In this document: piece by piece, positions 7,958 through 13,907 of the stretch
Numbering within the stretch: position 1 is the first letter of the stretch
How the letters are laid out: every line of letters starts with the position of its first letter
DNA from: Legionella sp.
GTDB lineage: Bacteria > Pseudomonadota > Gammaproteobacteria > Legionellales > Legionellaceae
NCBI GenBank assembly: GCA_030694525.1
Contig: JAUXYG010000049.1
Coordinates: 1-34,342, forward strand
Reading direction: 5' to 3'
DNA: 34,342 nt
The notes under the pieces: model-generated
Seen by the model: the letters and a program-made list of their open reading frames with translations, nothing else
What the model was told of the DNA's origin: nothing
Database searches by the model: none
Program-made: the position numbers and the translations under genes

Positions 7958-8106
7958 ATTCGAGTGATATAACTCATTTGTGGATTTATTGTTTTATACT
8001 AACACGTCATAGGATATAGAATAACATATAATTTTAAATAGTTTTATCTAGTCATTTTCATTGAAGTAAATTTACATATGGGCTTGACGAAGGTTTGGGA
8101 ATTGAA

Positions 8107-8148
8107 TTAGCTGGAAGCCAATGTTTGGCGACGAAAACTTCCAGCTAA
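8107..8148. repeat. Nested inverted repeat, 11-bp outer arms
   Basis: The outer arms are TTAGCTGGAAG (8107-8117) and CTTCCAGCTAA (8138-8148), a perfect match. Between them sits a second hairpin, GCCAA (8117-8121) and TTGGC (8125-8129) with loop TGT, followed by a GACGAAAA spacer. There is no T-run after it. It suits a transfer-origin recognition structure or an operator better than a terminator. Confidence 0.6.
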
Positions 8149-8175
8149 AGATCAGGCAATAATAGCCAAGTCTAA

Positions 8176-8194
8176 TATAACATAAAATGTTATA
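8176..8194. repeat. 8-bp inverted repeat
   Basis: TATAACAT (8176-8183) and ATGTTATA (8187-8194) are perfect arms around AAA. Size and symmetry fit a dimeric repressor operator, or part of an oriT protein-binding cluster. Confidence 0.5.
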
Positions 8195-8210
8195 AAAAGC
8201 GTGGCGTTAT

Positions 8211-8231
8211 TGTCTCTATAAAATGGAGACA
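8211..8231. repeat. 6-bp inverted repeat enclosing a TATAAAAT box
   Basis: TGTCTC (8211-8216) and GAGACA (8226-8231) flank TATAAAAT. The right arm overlaps the GGAG ribosome-binding site of the small gene at 8236. The hairpin could therefore mask translation, or the site could serve as an operator over a -10 box. Confidence 0.4.
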
Positions 8232-8235
8232 AAAA

Positions 8236-8394
8236 TTGGAATCGAATAACAATTATAAAAAAGTTCACATTACAATTCAGTTATCAAAATGCGCTTATCG
8301 CCTTTTGTCTGAATCATGCCATAGATCTAAGAGAAAAAAAATTCAAGCAGCAATGTTAAGGTTGGAGGATCATCTTAACAAATTTCGGTCTTAA
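8236..8394 (+). CDS. Small basic DNA-binding protein, TTG start
   Basis: 52 residues, too short for ordinary gene finders. GGAG at 8225-8228 lies 7 bases before a TTG at 8236; there is no in-frame ATG before codon 36. The protein has a short N-terminal strand (KKVHITIQLSK) and then two helices (AYRLLSESCHRS and KKIQAAMLRLEDHL). This order matches a ribbon-helix-helix fold, as in TraY and Arc-type regulators. It ends four bases before the lvrA start. Next to the inverted repeats at 8107-8231 it is a good candidate for an autoregulator or an oriT-binding auxiliary protein. The fold is inferred from pattern only. Confidence 0.5.
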   Translation: MESNNNYKKVHITIQLSKCAYRLLSESCHRSKRKKIQAAMLRLEDHLNKFRS

Positions 8395-8398
8395 AGGG

Positions 8399-9379
8399 AT
8401 GCATGCTGTGGAAGATATAGGAACTTACAACACATATTTGTATGAAATAGAAAGGGCCTTTGTTGGGCAACCCTATGCATATATCTTAATCGTGAAATTT
8501 TTAATTCCATTAATTGATTCCTCAACAGGTATTGTCAATAACATTACATATAATAAACTAGCCGAGTATCTAACAGTCAAACCCGCACCAGGTAGAAAGA
8601 ATAGTGGTACTCCTTCCAAACAAACTATTCGAAATTATATCAGATCTATAGAAAATGAATGCGGTGAATATTTCAAAGTAATTTCCGAAGGTCAAAATCT
8701 TAAATTTCTATTTCCCGAAGTACCAAAGATATTTAATAAGTTATTTCAAAACACAGAAGTTAACACACAAGTAAACCTCGAGAGAACTCAGGTAAACACT
8801 GGTGTAAAAGCCATTTCCTCTAAGGGAGTTAACACAGAACTTAACACAGAAGCTAACACACCCAGTTTTTCTGTAAAGAATAATAATATATTTAATATAA
8901 CTAACACTAACAAACAAACTAACGTAGCCGATTTTGACATTTCAAGCGTTAAAAAAACCATCGACGCCCATTTTTACCCAAACCAAAAAACCATTGAGCT
9001 GGCTCATGCGCTTGGGCTTACCAAAGTCACTGATGCCACTGAAATCCAAGCGTTCATCAACCACAACAAAAAACAAAACACCCAGTGGGCTGATTTCAAT
9101 CCGGTATTCATGACCTGGCTTGAGCGCGGGGAGCAATATACTCAAAAACAACACCAAAAAGTACAAGGACAATTAAGGAGTCATCACAATGAGCGTGGTA
9201 TCAATCAAAACCGTTTTATCCCAGAAGCCTTGGAACGAGTCAGCCAACAACATGGCCTATCCATCGAATCCATCTGGGGTGAGCCCACGGAAATTGGCGA
9301 CACCCACTCATTTATCGAAGGAATATGTGTCACAGCTGTGGATGAAACTCACAGCCCTCTATGGAACGCTCTTTACTAA
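8399..9379 (+). CDS. lvrA: LvrA, lambda O-like replication initiator; 3' end overlaps lvrB
   Basis: 326 residues if read to its stop. Residues about 10-110 look like the winged-helix DNA-binding domain of phage replisome organisers (YNKLAEYL, then SKQTIRNYIRSIENE). Residues about 115-180 are a linker with repeated VNT/LNT/ANT units. Residues about 185-250 form a DnaT-like helical domain (FINHNKKQ...FNPVFMTWLERG). The last 191 bases overlap lvrB out of frame and that tail looks like a shadow of LvrB coding, so the ancestral stop may have been near 9185. By analogy with lambda O it would bind iterons in its own gene and recruit LvrB and helicase. ATG 8399 was chosen because the frame extends no further upstream; the ribosome-binding site is weak. 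Confidence 0.75.
   Translation: MHAVEDIGTYNTYLYEIERAFVGQPYAYILIVKFLIPLIDSSTGIVNNITYNKLAEYLTVKPAPGRKNSGTPSKQTIRNYIRSIENECGEYFKVISEGQNLKFLFPEVPKIFNKLFQNTEVNTQVNLERTQVNTGVKAISSKGVNTELNTEANTPSFSVKNNNIFNITNTNKQTNVADFDISSVKKTIDAHFYPNQKTIELAHALGLTKVTDATEIQAFINHNKKQNTQWADFNPVFMTWLERGEQYTQKQHQKVQGQLRSHHNERGINQNRFIPEALERVSQQHGLSIESIWGEPTEIGDTHSFIEGICVTAVDETHSPLWNALY
8759..8860 (+). repeat. 12-bp iterons inside lvrA
   Basis: GTTAACACA-type elements begin at 8759, 8771 (weaker, GTAAAC), 8792 (GTAAACACT), 8828, 8840 and 8852. The last three are exactly 12 bases apart. They encode the VNT/LNT/ANT linker of LvrA. Lambda O carries its origin iterons in the same place in its gene. Confidence 0.5.
8875..8900. 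other. AT-rich stretch beside the lvrA iterons, possible unwinding element
   Basis: 26 nearly pure A/T bases lie 15 bases to the right of the last iteron, before further ACTAAC elements. In lambda the AT-rich unwinding region also lies just right of the iterons within gene O. The function is inferred from layout only. Confidence 0.35.
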
Positions 9380-9866
9380 AAAACACGGCGTTGAAGACAA
9401 CGGCACCTGGTTTCAAGTCTTAAAAGACTTAACGCCATTGGCGTTACACAATGGGATGAATAAATTAATGACTTTAGAAAAGGGCAATCAATTTTGTGAG
9501 TTTCCACCAAGCGCCTTGCAATTTAGAGCACTCTGTCTTGGCTATTACAGCGATTTAAAACTGCCAACCCCTGCGAGTGCGCATCGAGAGGTATTAAATC
9601 GGGCCTACACCAAAAACACCCGTTGGAGTCATCCGGTGGTTCAATACACTGCGTTTAAATTAGGGCATCACTTTGCGGCTATCGAAAATGAAGGCGATTC
9701 CTTTGCGCTGTTTTCCGATGCCTATGAGCAAGTATGTCATTTGGTGCGTCAAGGGCTTCCTATTCCTGAGATGGCTCAGGTGCCCTTGATGAAGAAACCG
9801 CAATCTAAAGAGGTGGCCATGAATCACTTAACCCAAATGCGACAGGCTTTGGGGGTAGGGCGATGA
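9189..9866 (+). CDS. lvrB: LvrB, lambda P-like helicase loader
   Basis: 225 residues. The ATG at 9189 has AAGGAG eight bases upstream, which fixes this start even though it lies inside the lvrA frame. The protein matches the lambda P pattern along its length: WMKLTALYG near residue 51, an FPPSALQFRALC segment (lambda P has FLPSPGQFVAWC) near 105, and a QGLPIPEMAQVPLM segment (lambda P has RGEAIPEPVKQLPVM) near 190. Lambda P loads DnaB helicase at the origin complex made by O. LvrB would do the same for LvrA. Its stop overlaps the next start (ATGA). Its composition is richer in G+C than the region to the left. Confidence 0.8.
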   Translation: MSVVSIKTVLSQKPWNESANNMAYPSNPSGVSPRKLATPTHLSKEYVSQLWMKLTALYGTLFTKKHGVEDNGTWFQVLKDLTPLALHNGMNKLMTLEKGNQFCEFPPSALQFRALCLGYYSDLKLPTPASAHREVLNRAYTKNTRWSHPVVQYTAFKLGHHFAAIENEGDSFALFSDAYEQVCHLVRQGLPIPEMAQVPLMKKPQSKEVAMNHLTQMRQALGVGR

Positions 9867-10063
9867 ACTCCATCCAGTGCTTAAAGCGCTTCTCAACAGA
9901 GGAACTGTACTGCCTGTTAAACAGCTGTGCTGAATTTCTAACCCTTGCATTCCAAGAAAGTAAGGATTGTGATTTTTGGTATCTGGCGATGGAGGCCAAA
10001 TTAGCCTGTGAGGCGCTTGGGTTTGAGATTCATTCTCTGAAAAAAAATACATTAATTCATTAA
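9863..10063 (+). CDS. Small hypothetical protein coupled to lvrB
   Basis: 66 residues. The ATG overlaps the lvrB stop as ATGA, so it is translated by coupling. The protein is mostly helical and acidic, with three Cys in the first half, an FWYLAMEAKLACEALGFEI segment, and no signal peptide or membrane segment. I do not recognise it. Its position suggests a minor member of the lvr regulatory and replication cluster. Confidence 0.6.
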   Translation: MNSIQCLKRFSTEELYCLLNSCAEFLTLAFQESKDCDFWYLAMEAKLACEALGFEIHSLKKNTLIH

Positions 10064-10079
10064 TAGCAAAGGGAACTTT

Positions 10080-10706
10080 ATGAGCACGGCACTGATGTAC
10101 TGTAACAATCAATTTAAAAAGGCGTTAAAAACCGCGGAAAACCAAGAGCTCATTTTTAAGTCGTTTGCGGCTTTAGAGCAGGAAATAAAACGACTTGATG
10201 AAAAGACCCAATTAAATCTCTATTCATCGGCCACGCAATTTCTAGAAAGCATGATTAACGACCCACAAGACTCCATAAATCCATTGGAAGTGTTTCGGCG
10301 TCGTTGTGAATCGCTGGTTGGAGACGAACATGAAGTGGCAAAAAAAGTGGGGCTCGCATTAGGGGTCGTGGTTATTGCATTAAGTCTTATGGCAACTGGT
10401 GTTGCCGCAGGTCTCGGCATTGGATTGTTGGTTGGTTTTTGGGAAAGTGCATTTGCTTTTCTAGCCTCCCTTTATGCCCTACAAACCGCATCATTAAGCG
10501 TTGCCGCATCAAGTCTCACTTTAGGCTTGGGAGGTGGGATTATTTCAGCATGTTCCTTTTTTAAAGAACCCAAAATTAAGTCAGCCCTTGAGAATTGCGT
10601 TGAGGCGGTTAAGCAATCGCATTTATCGGTAGTACCACAGGATGTCATTGGGGATGTTGTGGAAGAGGGCATTAAGCTCAATAGGAATTTTGAGATAGGA
10701 CAATAA
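10080..10706 (+). CDS. Hypothetical membrane protein between lvrB and the csrA paralogue
   Basis: 208 residues. Residues 1-88 are charged and helical. Residues about 90-121 and 124-161 are long hydrophobic, Gly/Ala-rich stretches likely to cross the membrane. The last 45 residues are polar. AAAGGGAA precedes the ATG by about five bases. No catalytic motif is visible. It sits in the same direction as lvrB and the csrA paralogue. It could be a membrane factor of the element or a Legionella-type accessory or effector protein; I cannot choose. Confidence 0.65.
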   Translation: MSTALMYCNNQFKKALKTAENQELIFKSFAALEQEIKRLDEKTQLNLYSSATQFLESMINDPQDSINPLEVFRRRCESLVGDEHEVAKKVGLALGVVVIALSLMATGVAAGLGIGLLVGFWESAFAFLASLYALQTASLSVAASSLTLGLGGGIISACSFFKEPKIKSALENCVEAVKQSHLSVVPQDVIGDVVEEGIKLNRNFEIGQ

Positions 10707-10710
10707 ACGT

Positions 10711-10756
10711 AGCGAGGATGCTCATACTTAGGCAGTAATAAAACTAAAAGGAAAAC
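10711..10756 (+). promoter_or_regulatory. Possible CsrA autoregulatory leader
   Basis: Two GGA motifs occur before the csrA-like start. One (10716-10718) lies in the loop of a short AGC/GCT hairpin. The other (10750-10752) lies in the ribosome-binding site itself. Pairs of GGA sites, one looped and one over the Shine-Dalgarno sequence, are the known layout for CsrA binding and translational repression. The hairpin stem here is only three pairs. Confidence 0.35.
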
Positions 10757-10759
10757 AAC

Positions 10760-10984
10760 ATGCTGGTTCTTACACGTAAAATTGGGCAAAAAGTGGTTAT
10801 CGATGAAGAGGTGTACTTAACCGTATTAGGAATTAAAGGCAATCAAGTACGTCTTGGGTTTGATGCGCCAGAGGAAATATCAGTTAACCGAGAGGAAATA
10901 CATCAAAAAATCAAAAGGGAGCAGACCTTGTTTTTAAAAGAGACAGGCTATTGTAACGCGAAGCAGTCTCGTAAAGCTCACTAG
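10760..10984 (+). CDS. csrA: CsrA-family RNA-binding regulator (LvrC/CsrT type)
   Basis: 74 residues. CsrA dimers bind GGA-containing mRNA leaders and block or stabilise translation. The full core is present: MLVLTRKIGQ, a VTVLGIKGNQVRLG-like strand region (residues 19-33), APEEISVNREEIHQKI, and both RNA-contacting residues Arg6 and Arg44. The C-terminal tail is about 15 residues longer than usual and ends in a basic KQSRKAH. The start follows AAAAGGA. Copies in this position on Legionella conjugative elements are called lvrC or csrT and act on element and host gene expression. Such a role is therefore expected, linking host growth state with transfer. Confidence 0.93.
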   Translation: MLVLTRKIGQKVVIDEEVYLTVLGIKGNQVRLGFDAPEEISVNREEIHQKIKREQTLFLKETGYCNAKQSRKAH

Positions 10985-11011
10985 ATAATAGAAATTTGTT
11001 AAGGGAATAAA

Positions 11012-11761
11012 ATGAATTTAAGAAATACATCCACAAGAGCAGTCAAAACGATTGCAGTAATTAGTCCAATAGTTTTAATGGTGAGTTGCGCTGCAACCTC
11101 CACAGTAATTGAGCATCGAAATTTAGAAACGGATACCAAATTAAGTCATAGTATATTTCTCGAGCCAAAGGCGCTTAATAAAAAAACAATCTTTGTTAGG
11201 GTTAAGAATACGTCCCAAGAAACTTTAAATATTGATAATCAATTAAAGCAAGCATTAGCAGAACAGGGCTATAAAGTAGTCAATAATCCAGAAAATGCCA
11301 ATTATATGCTGCAGGCCAATGTTCTTCAGATTGGGAAAATGAGTGTATCAGCTAGTCAATCAGCGTTTGGTGGCGGTTATGGCTCGGCTCTAGCAGGCGC
11401 TGCTACGGGGACTGCGCTAGGTGCACTAAGTGGCAGTACGAATACAATGATTGGTGCCGGTATTGGTGGAGGAATTATTGGGCTTGCTGCCGATTCGTTA
11501 GTTAAGGCTGTTAACTATACGATGATTACGGATGTTCAAATCTCTGAACGTGTTGGAAAGGGTGTAGTTGGGGAACAATTTAATTCCAACCTTCAAAATG
11601 GGAACGCCTCTAGTGTTTCCCAGACGTTAAATAAACGTAGTGATTATCAACACTATCAAACACGCGTGGTATCCAATGCTAATAAAGTGAATCTGTCTTT
11701 TGCACAAGCTAGGCCAGCACTAGAACACGATCTGGTAAAGACATTAGTGGGTATCTTTTGA
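11012..11761 (+). CDS. traT: TraT surface-exclusion lipoprotein
   Basis: 249 residues. TraT is an abundant outer-membrane lipoprotein that blocks stable mating with cells already carrying the plasmid and contributes to serum resistance. The signal peptide ends in the lipobox LMVSC, with Cys26 as the lipidated residue. A Gly/Ala-rich hydrophobic region (about 113-165, with GSALAGAATGTALGAL) is typical of the family. AAGGGA lies seven bases before the ATG. In F, traT follows traG; here it opens the transfer block, just after the csrA paralogue. Gene identity is strong. Confidence 0.9.
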   Translation: MNLRNTSTRAVKTIAVISPIVLMVSCAATSTVIEHRNLETDTKLSHSIFLEPKALNKKTIFVRVKNTSQETLNIDNQLKQALAEQGYKVVNNPENANYMLQANVLQIGKMSVSASQSAFGGGYGSALAGAATGTALGALSGSTNTMIGAGIGGGIIGLAADSLVKAVNYTMITDVQISERVGKGVVGEQFNSNLQNGNASSVSQTLNKRSDYQHYQTRVVSNANKVNLSFAQARPALEHDLVKTLVGIF

Positions 11762-11827
11762 TACATCCATAAGATCTTTAAGAATGGATTTACCCATTAA
11801 AACAATAACAGTACAGAAGGAATGGTA

Positions 11828-12229
11828 ATGAGAATTAATGTTATAGCAGGAGTTTTCCTTACAGCTTTAGGGTCACAGTATGCTGTTGCAACTAGTTTAA
11901 ATCACTACGATTTAGAAAAAACTATTTTTGATACATCTCATGAGTTAAGCCAGATTGCAGAAGAGAACAAAACCGATTTATGTTCTGGGGATGTCTTAAT
12001 AGCAGCAGCTTACATGGAATCATCAGGGGCAAAATTGCAGCGTCATCAAATAGGTAGGGCACTTGTTTCTATGACTTATGGGCACAATGAATTAAAAGAA
12101 ATCAGCAATGTAAGAAGCTACTGTGCTCATTTTTCTTTACAGGTAAAACCCTTTCTTGAAAAGGTCAATGTGATGAAAAGGGAGCTTGAACACATCGCCC
12201 TGTCAGAACAGAACAAAACATCGGATTAA
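11828..12229 (+). CDS. Small exported protein, unknown
   Basis: 133 residues from the ATG at 11828, which has AAGGA six bases upstream; the ATG at 11822 lies too close to that site. A signal peptide ending near AVA (MRINVIAGVFLTALGSQYAVA) predicts export to the periplasm. The mature part is helical with two Cys (in the segments TDLCSGD and RSYCAHF) that could form a disulfide. I know no family. It lies between traT and the pilin gene and probably belongs to the transfer apparatus or its regulation. Confidence 0.65.
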   Translation: MRINVIAGVFLTALGSQYAVATSLNHYDLEKTIFDTSHELSQIAEENKTDLCSGDVLIAAAYMESSGAKLQRHQIGRALVSMTYGHNELKEISNVRSYCAHFSLQVKPFLEKVNVMKRELEHIALSEQNKTSD

Positions 12230-12265
12230 GTTCAAAGGCTTAAATCCATAAAAAAGGAGCATTTA

Positions 12266-12634
12266 ATGAAGGCAATGATAACACTCAAGCTATCAATCAC
12301 ACTCATGTTAATGAGTGGGGTGATTTATGCTGAGCGAGGAACATTTATTGAAAAAATTAATTCGAATCATTTGCTTACAGCGGATACGCCACATAATGAT
12401 GAAAAGGATGTCGCCTATTTTAAACATATTCTTTCAAACGAAAGACTTTATGCGCTTTTGTTATCCTTGGAAAATGAGGTTCCTGAAGCAGCTAAATCAG
12501 TTGAGTTTGTGGCTTTGTTCCAAAAACTGGATACAACAAATAGACTGCTAACACACTTGTTAGTTGAACTGAGGAAAAATAACCAATTACTAAGTCAATA
12601 TACCCTCAAAAAAGGGGTAGCCATGGATGGATAA
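12266..12634 (+). CDS. Small exported protein, unknown
   Basis: 122 residues. AAAAAAGGAGC gives a strong ribosome-binding site seven bases before the ATG. An N-terminal signal peptide ends at about YAE (residues 1-22). The mature part is mostly helical with no Cys, and residues 70-110 resemble an amphipathic helix with repeated Leu (LFQKLDTTNRLLTHLLVEL), possibly a coiled coil. I do not recognise it. It precedes a terminator-like hairpin and the pilin gene. Confidence 0.65.
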   Translation: MKAMITLKLSITLMLMSGVIYAERGTFIEKINSNHLLTADTPHNDEKDVAYFKHILSNERLYALLLSLENEVPEAAKSVEFVALFQKLDTTNRLLTHLLVELRKNNQLLSQYTLKKGVAMDG

Positions 12635-12686
12635 GCCCTCTTATTAAACATACAAAAACACGACTCATTAAATAAAGAATAAAAAA

Positions 12687-12718
12687 TGAGCACCTTTTGG
12701 CGCTCAAGGGATTTTTTT
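12687..12718 (+). terminator. Terminator-like hairpin before the pilin gene
   Basis: The arms TGAGC (12687-12691) and GCTCA (12702-12706) extend inward by CC/GG around TTTT, with one A-C mismatch. A run of seven T follows at 12712-12718, five bases after the stem. It could end transcripts from the csrA/traT block, or attenuate them so that the pilin operon is set separately. Confidence 0.5.
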
Positions 12719-12739
12719 AACCAAAAAAAGGAAAAAGAA

Positions 12740-13051
12740 ATGAAATGTACCGCAGTCTTAAATGATTTTAGCATTAAAGGGTATCTGTACGTCCGGCAAT
12801 GGCTTCCGTTTGTAATGATTGGATTGGCTCTGATTTGTCTGATGCCGGACAGTTGTTTTGCCGCTGAAAATCGGTTGGCAGGATTAAAATCGGAGGTAGC
12901 TGCAACTTTTGGTGCCGATTCAGATGTACCTTATTTTATTCTGTTAGCAGAAGGTCTCGCAGGTTGTTATGCCTATATCAAAACCAAGAATATTGCTTTG
13001 CTTGCCGGTGTTCCGGTGCTCATGGTGTTTACTCACTGGGCGTTGAAATAA
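12740..13051 (+). CDS. traA: TraA-like F-type pilin precursor
   Basis: 103 residues from the ATG at 12740, which follows AAAAGGA; the longer frame from 12686 starts inside the hairpin and has no ribosome-binding site. As in F propilin, a long leader (about 38 residues, ending SCFA) precedes a mature chain of about 65 residues starting AENRLAG. The mature part has two hydrophobic helices (YFILLAEGLAGCYAYI and IALLAGVPVLMVFTHW) joined by a short basic KTKN loop. This is the subunit of the conjugative pilus. TraQ, the F pilin chaperone, is not seen. Its stop overlaps traL (TAATG). Confidence 0.82.
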   Translation: MKCTAVLNDFSIKGYLYVRQWLPFVMIGLALICLMPDSCFAAENRLAGLKSEVAATFGADSDVPYFILLAEGLAGCYAYIKTKNIALLAGVPVLMVFTHWALK

Positions 13052-13341
13052 TGGCACGCAGTTACCAAACCTTCATGCTCTCCGATGAGCCAAAAATCGC
13101 AGGAATTCCAGTAACTACCGGTCTACCTATCTTTTTACTCACAGGAATTGGGCTTCTGACAGGCCTTGCTTATCAGCTGTTTATGATAGGAGCGGCCTTA
13201 AGTTTTACCATGCATGTCAAGTATGGTGGGTTACCTCTGCGTACGTTGTTTGCCATCGTGTATTGGTCGCTGCCCCATGGGTTAACGTCTTTATTATTTC
13301 GCGCCTTTCCCGATTCTGCCAACCGACTTTATATCAGGTGA
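13051..13341 (+). CDS. traL: TraL, pilus assembly protein
   Basis: 96 residues, close to the 91 of F TraL. It is a small inner-membrane protein needed for pilus assembly, comparable to VirB3. After a polar N-terminus containing DEPKIAGIPVTTG, two membrane helices run through about residues 25-55, and a PDSANRLYIR tail resembles the family end. The start overlaps the traA stop (TAATG), so the genes are coupled. The frame was chosen from the ATG at 13051 rather than the longer extension into traA. Confidence 0.88.
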   Translation: MARSYQTFMLSDEPKIAGIPVTTGLPIFLLTGIGLLTGLAYQLFMIGAALSFTMHVKYGGLPLRTLFAIVYWSLPHGLTSLLFRAFPDSANRLYIR

Positions 13342-13346
13342 GATAT

Positions 13347-13907
13347 ATGAACACTTCATTTCGTGATAATGCCATTGCTAAAAACAGACTTCTTTTAAAA
13401 GTGAGTCTGGCATGGGCGCTATCGGGTACCTTGGCGGTCATCTTTTTGATCGCTTTGAATTTTTACACGTTGTTACACCGTCAGGTTCATTGGTTACCGG
13501 TGTGCACGGGCGGGGAATTTAGCATAGGGGATAAGGGTTATTCGCCTAAATATTTGAAAAAAATGACCCAAAAAGTAGCCGATTTACGCCTGACCTACAA
13601 CCCGGAAACGATTGATGCCCGCTACCTTGAGCTATCCCATTTGATTCCTGCCAATTACCAGGAATCATTTAACAAACTTTTGGATGCAGAGCGTAAAACA
13701 GTGCATGAAAAAAACGTAAGCTCCGTGTTTTATGACGAAAAGGTGTCTGTGGATGTTGCGACGAATCAAGGACAAATAGAAGGGCTTTTGTACCGAACAA
13801 GTCATGGCCTTCAATTAAAGCCCCAACGCAAAATCTATCGCGTGCAGTTTTCATTTAAAAATGGAATGTTAAATCTTATATCCATGCAGGAGAGTCACAA
13901 TGCCTAA
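13347..13907 (+). CDS. traE: TraE, T4SS inner-membrane component (VirB5/8-like)
   Basis: 186 residues, matching the 188 of F TraE. One membrane helix at about 20-43 (LAWALSGTLAVIFLIALNF) anchors a periplasmic domain with an SPKYLKKM segment and a beta-rich end. TraE is required for pilus assembly in the inner-membrane complex. It starts six bases after traL stops and overlaps traK by eight bases. Confidence 0.9.
   Translation: MNTSFRDNAIAKNRLLLKVSLAWALSGTLAVIFLIALNFYTLLHRQVHWLPVCTGGEFSIGDKGYSPKYLKKMTQKVADLRLTYNPETIDARYLELSHLIPANYQESFNKLLDAERKTVHEKNVSSVFYDEKVSVDVATNQGQIEGLLYRTSHGLQLKPQRKIYRVQFSFKNGMLNLISMQESHNA

Larger units (their letters stand above)
7958..8235. promoter_or_regulatory. Divergent control region with three inverted repeats, candidate operator or oriT
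   Basis: 278 bases separate the leftward repressor gene from the rightward lvr genes. The region must carry divergent promoters. Three inverted repeats lie within 8107-8231 and are listed separately. A cluster of nested palindromes beside a small DNA-binding gene at the head of a transfer region is the usual setting of an oriT or of repressor operators. No nic sequence matching the F consensus was recognised. Confidence 0.45.

Noticed and set aside
8107..8148. Rho-independent terminator
   Set aside because: The stem is good, but no T-run follows on either strand.
12686..12739. Longer pilin start at 12686
   Set aside because: It lies within the terminator-like hairpin and lacks a ribosome-binding site. 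The start at 12740 follows AAAAGGA and gives a normal F-type leader.
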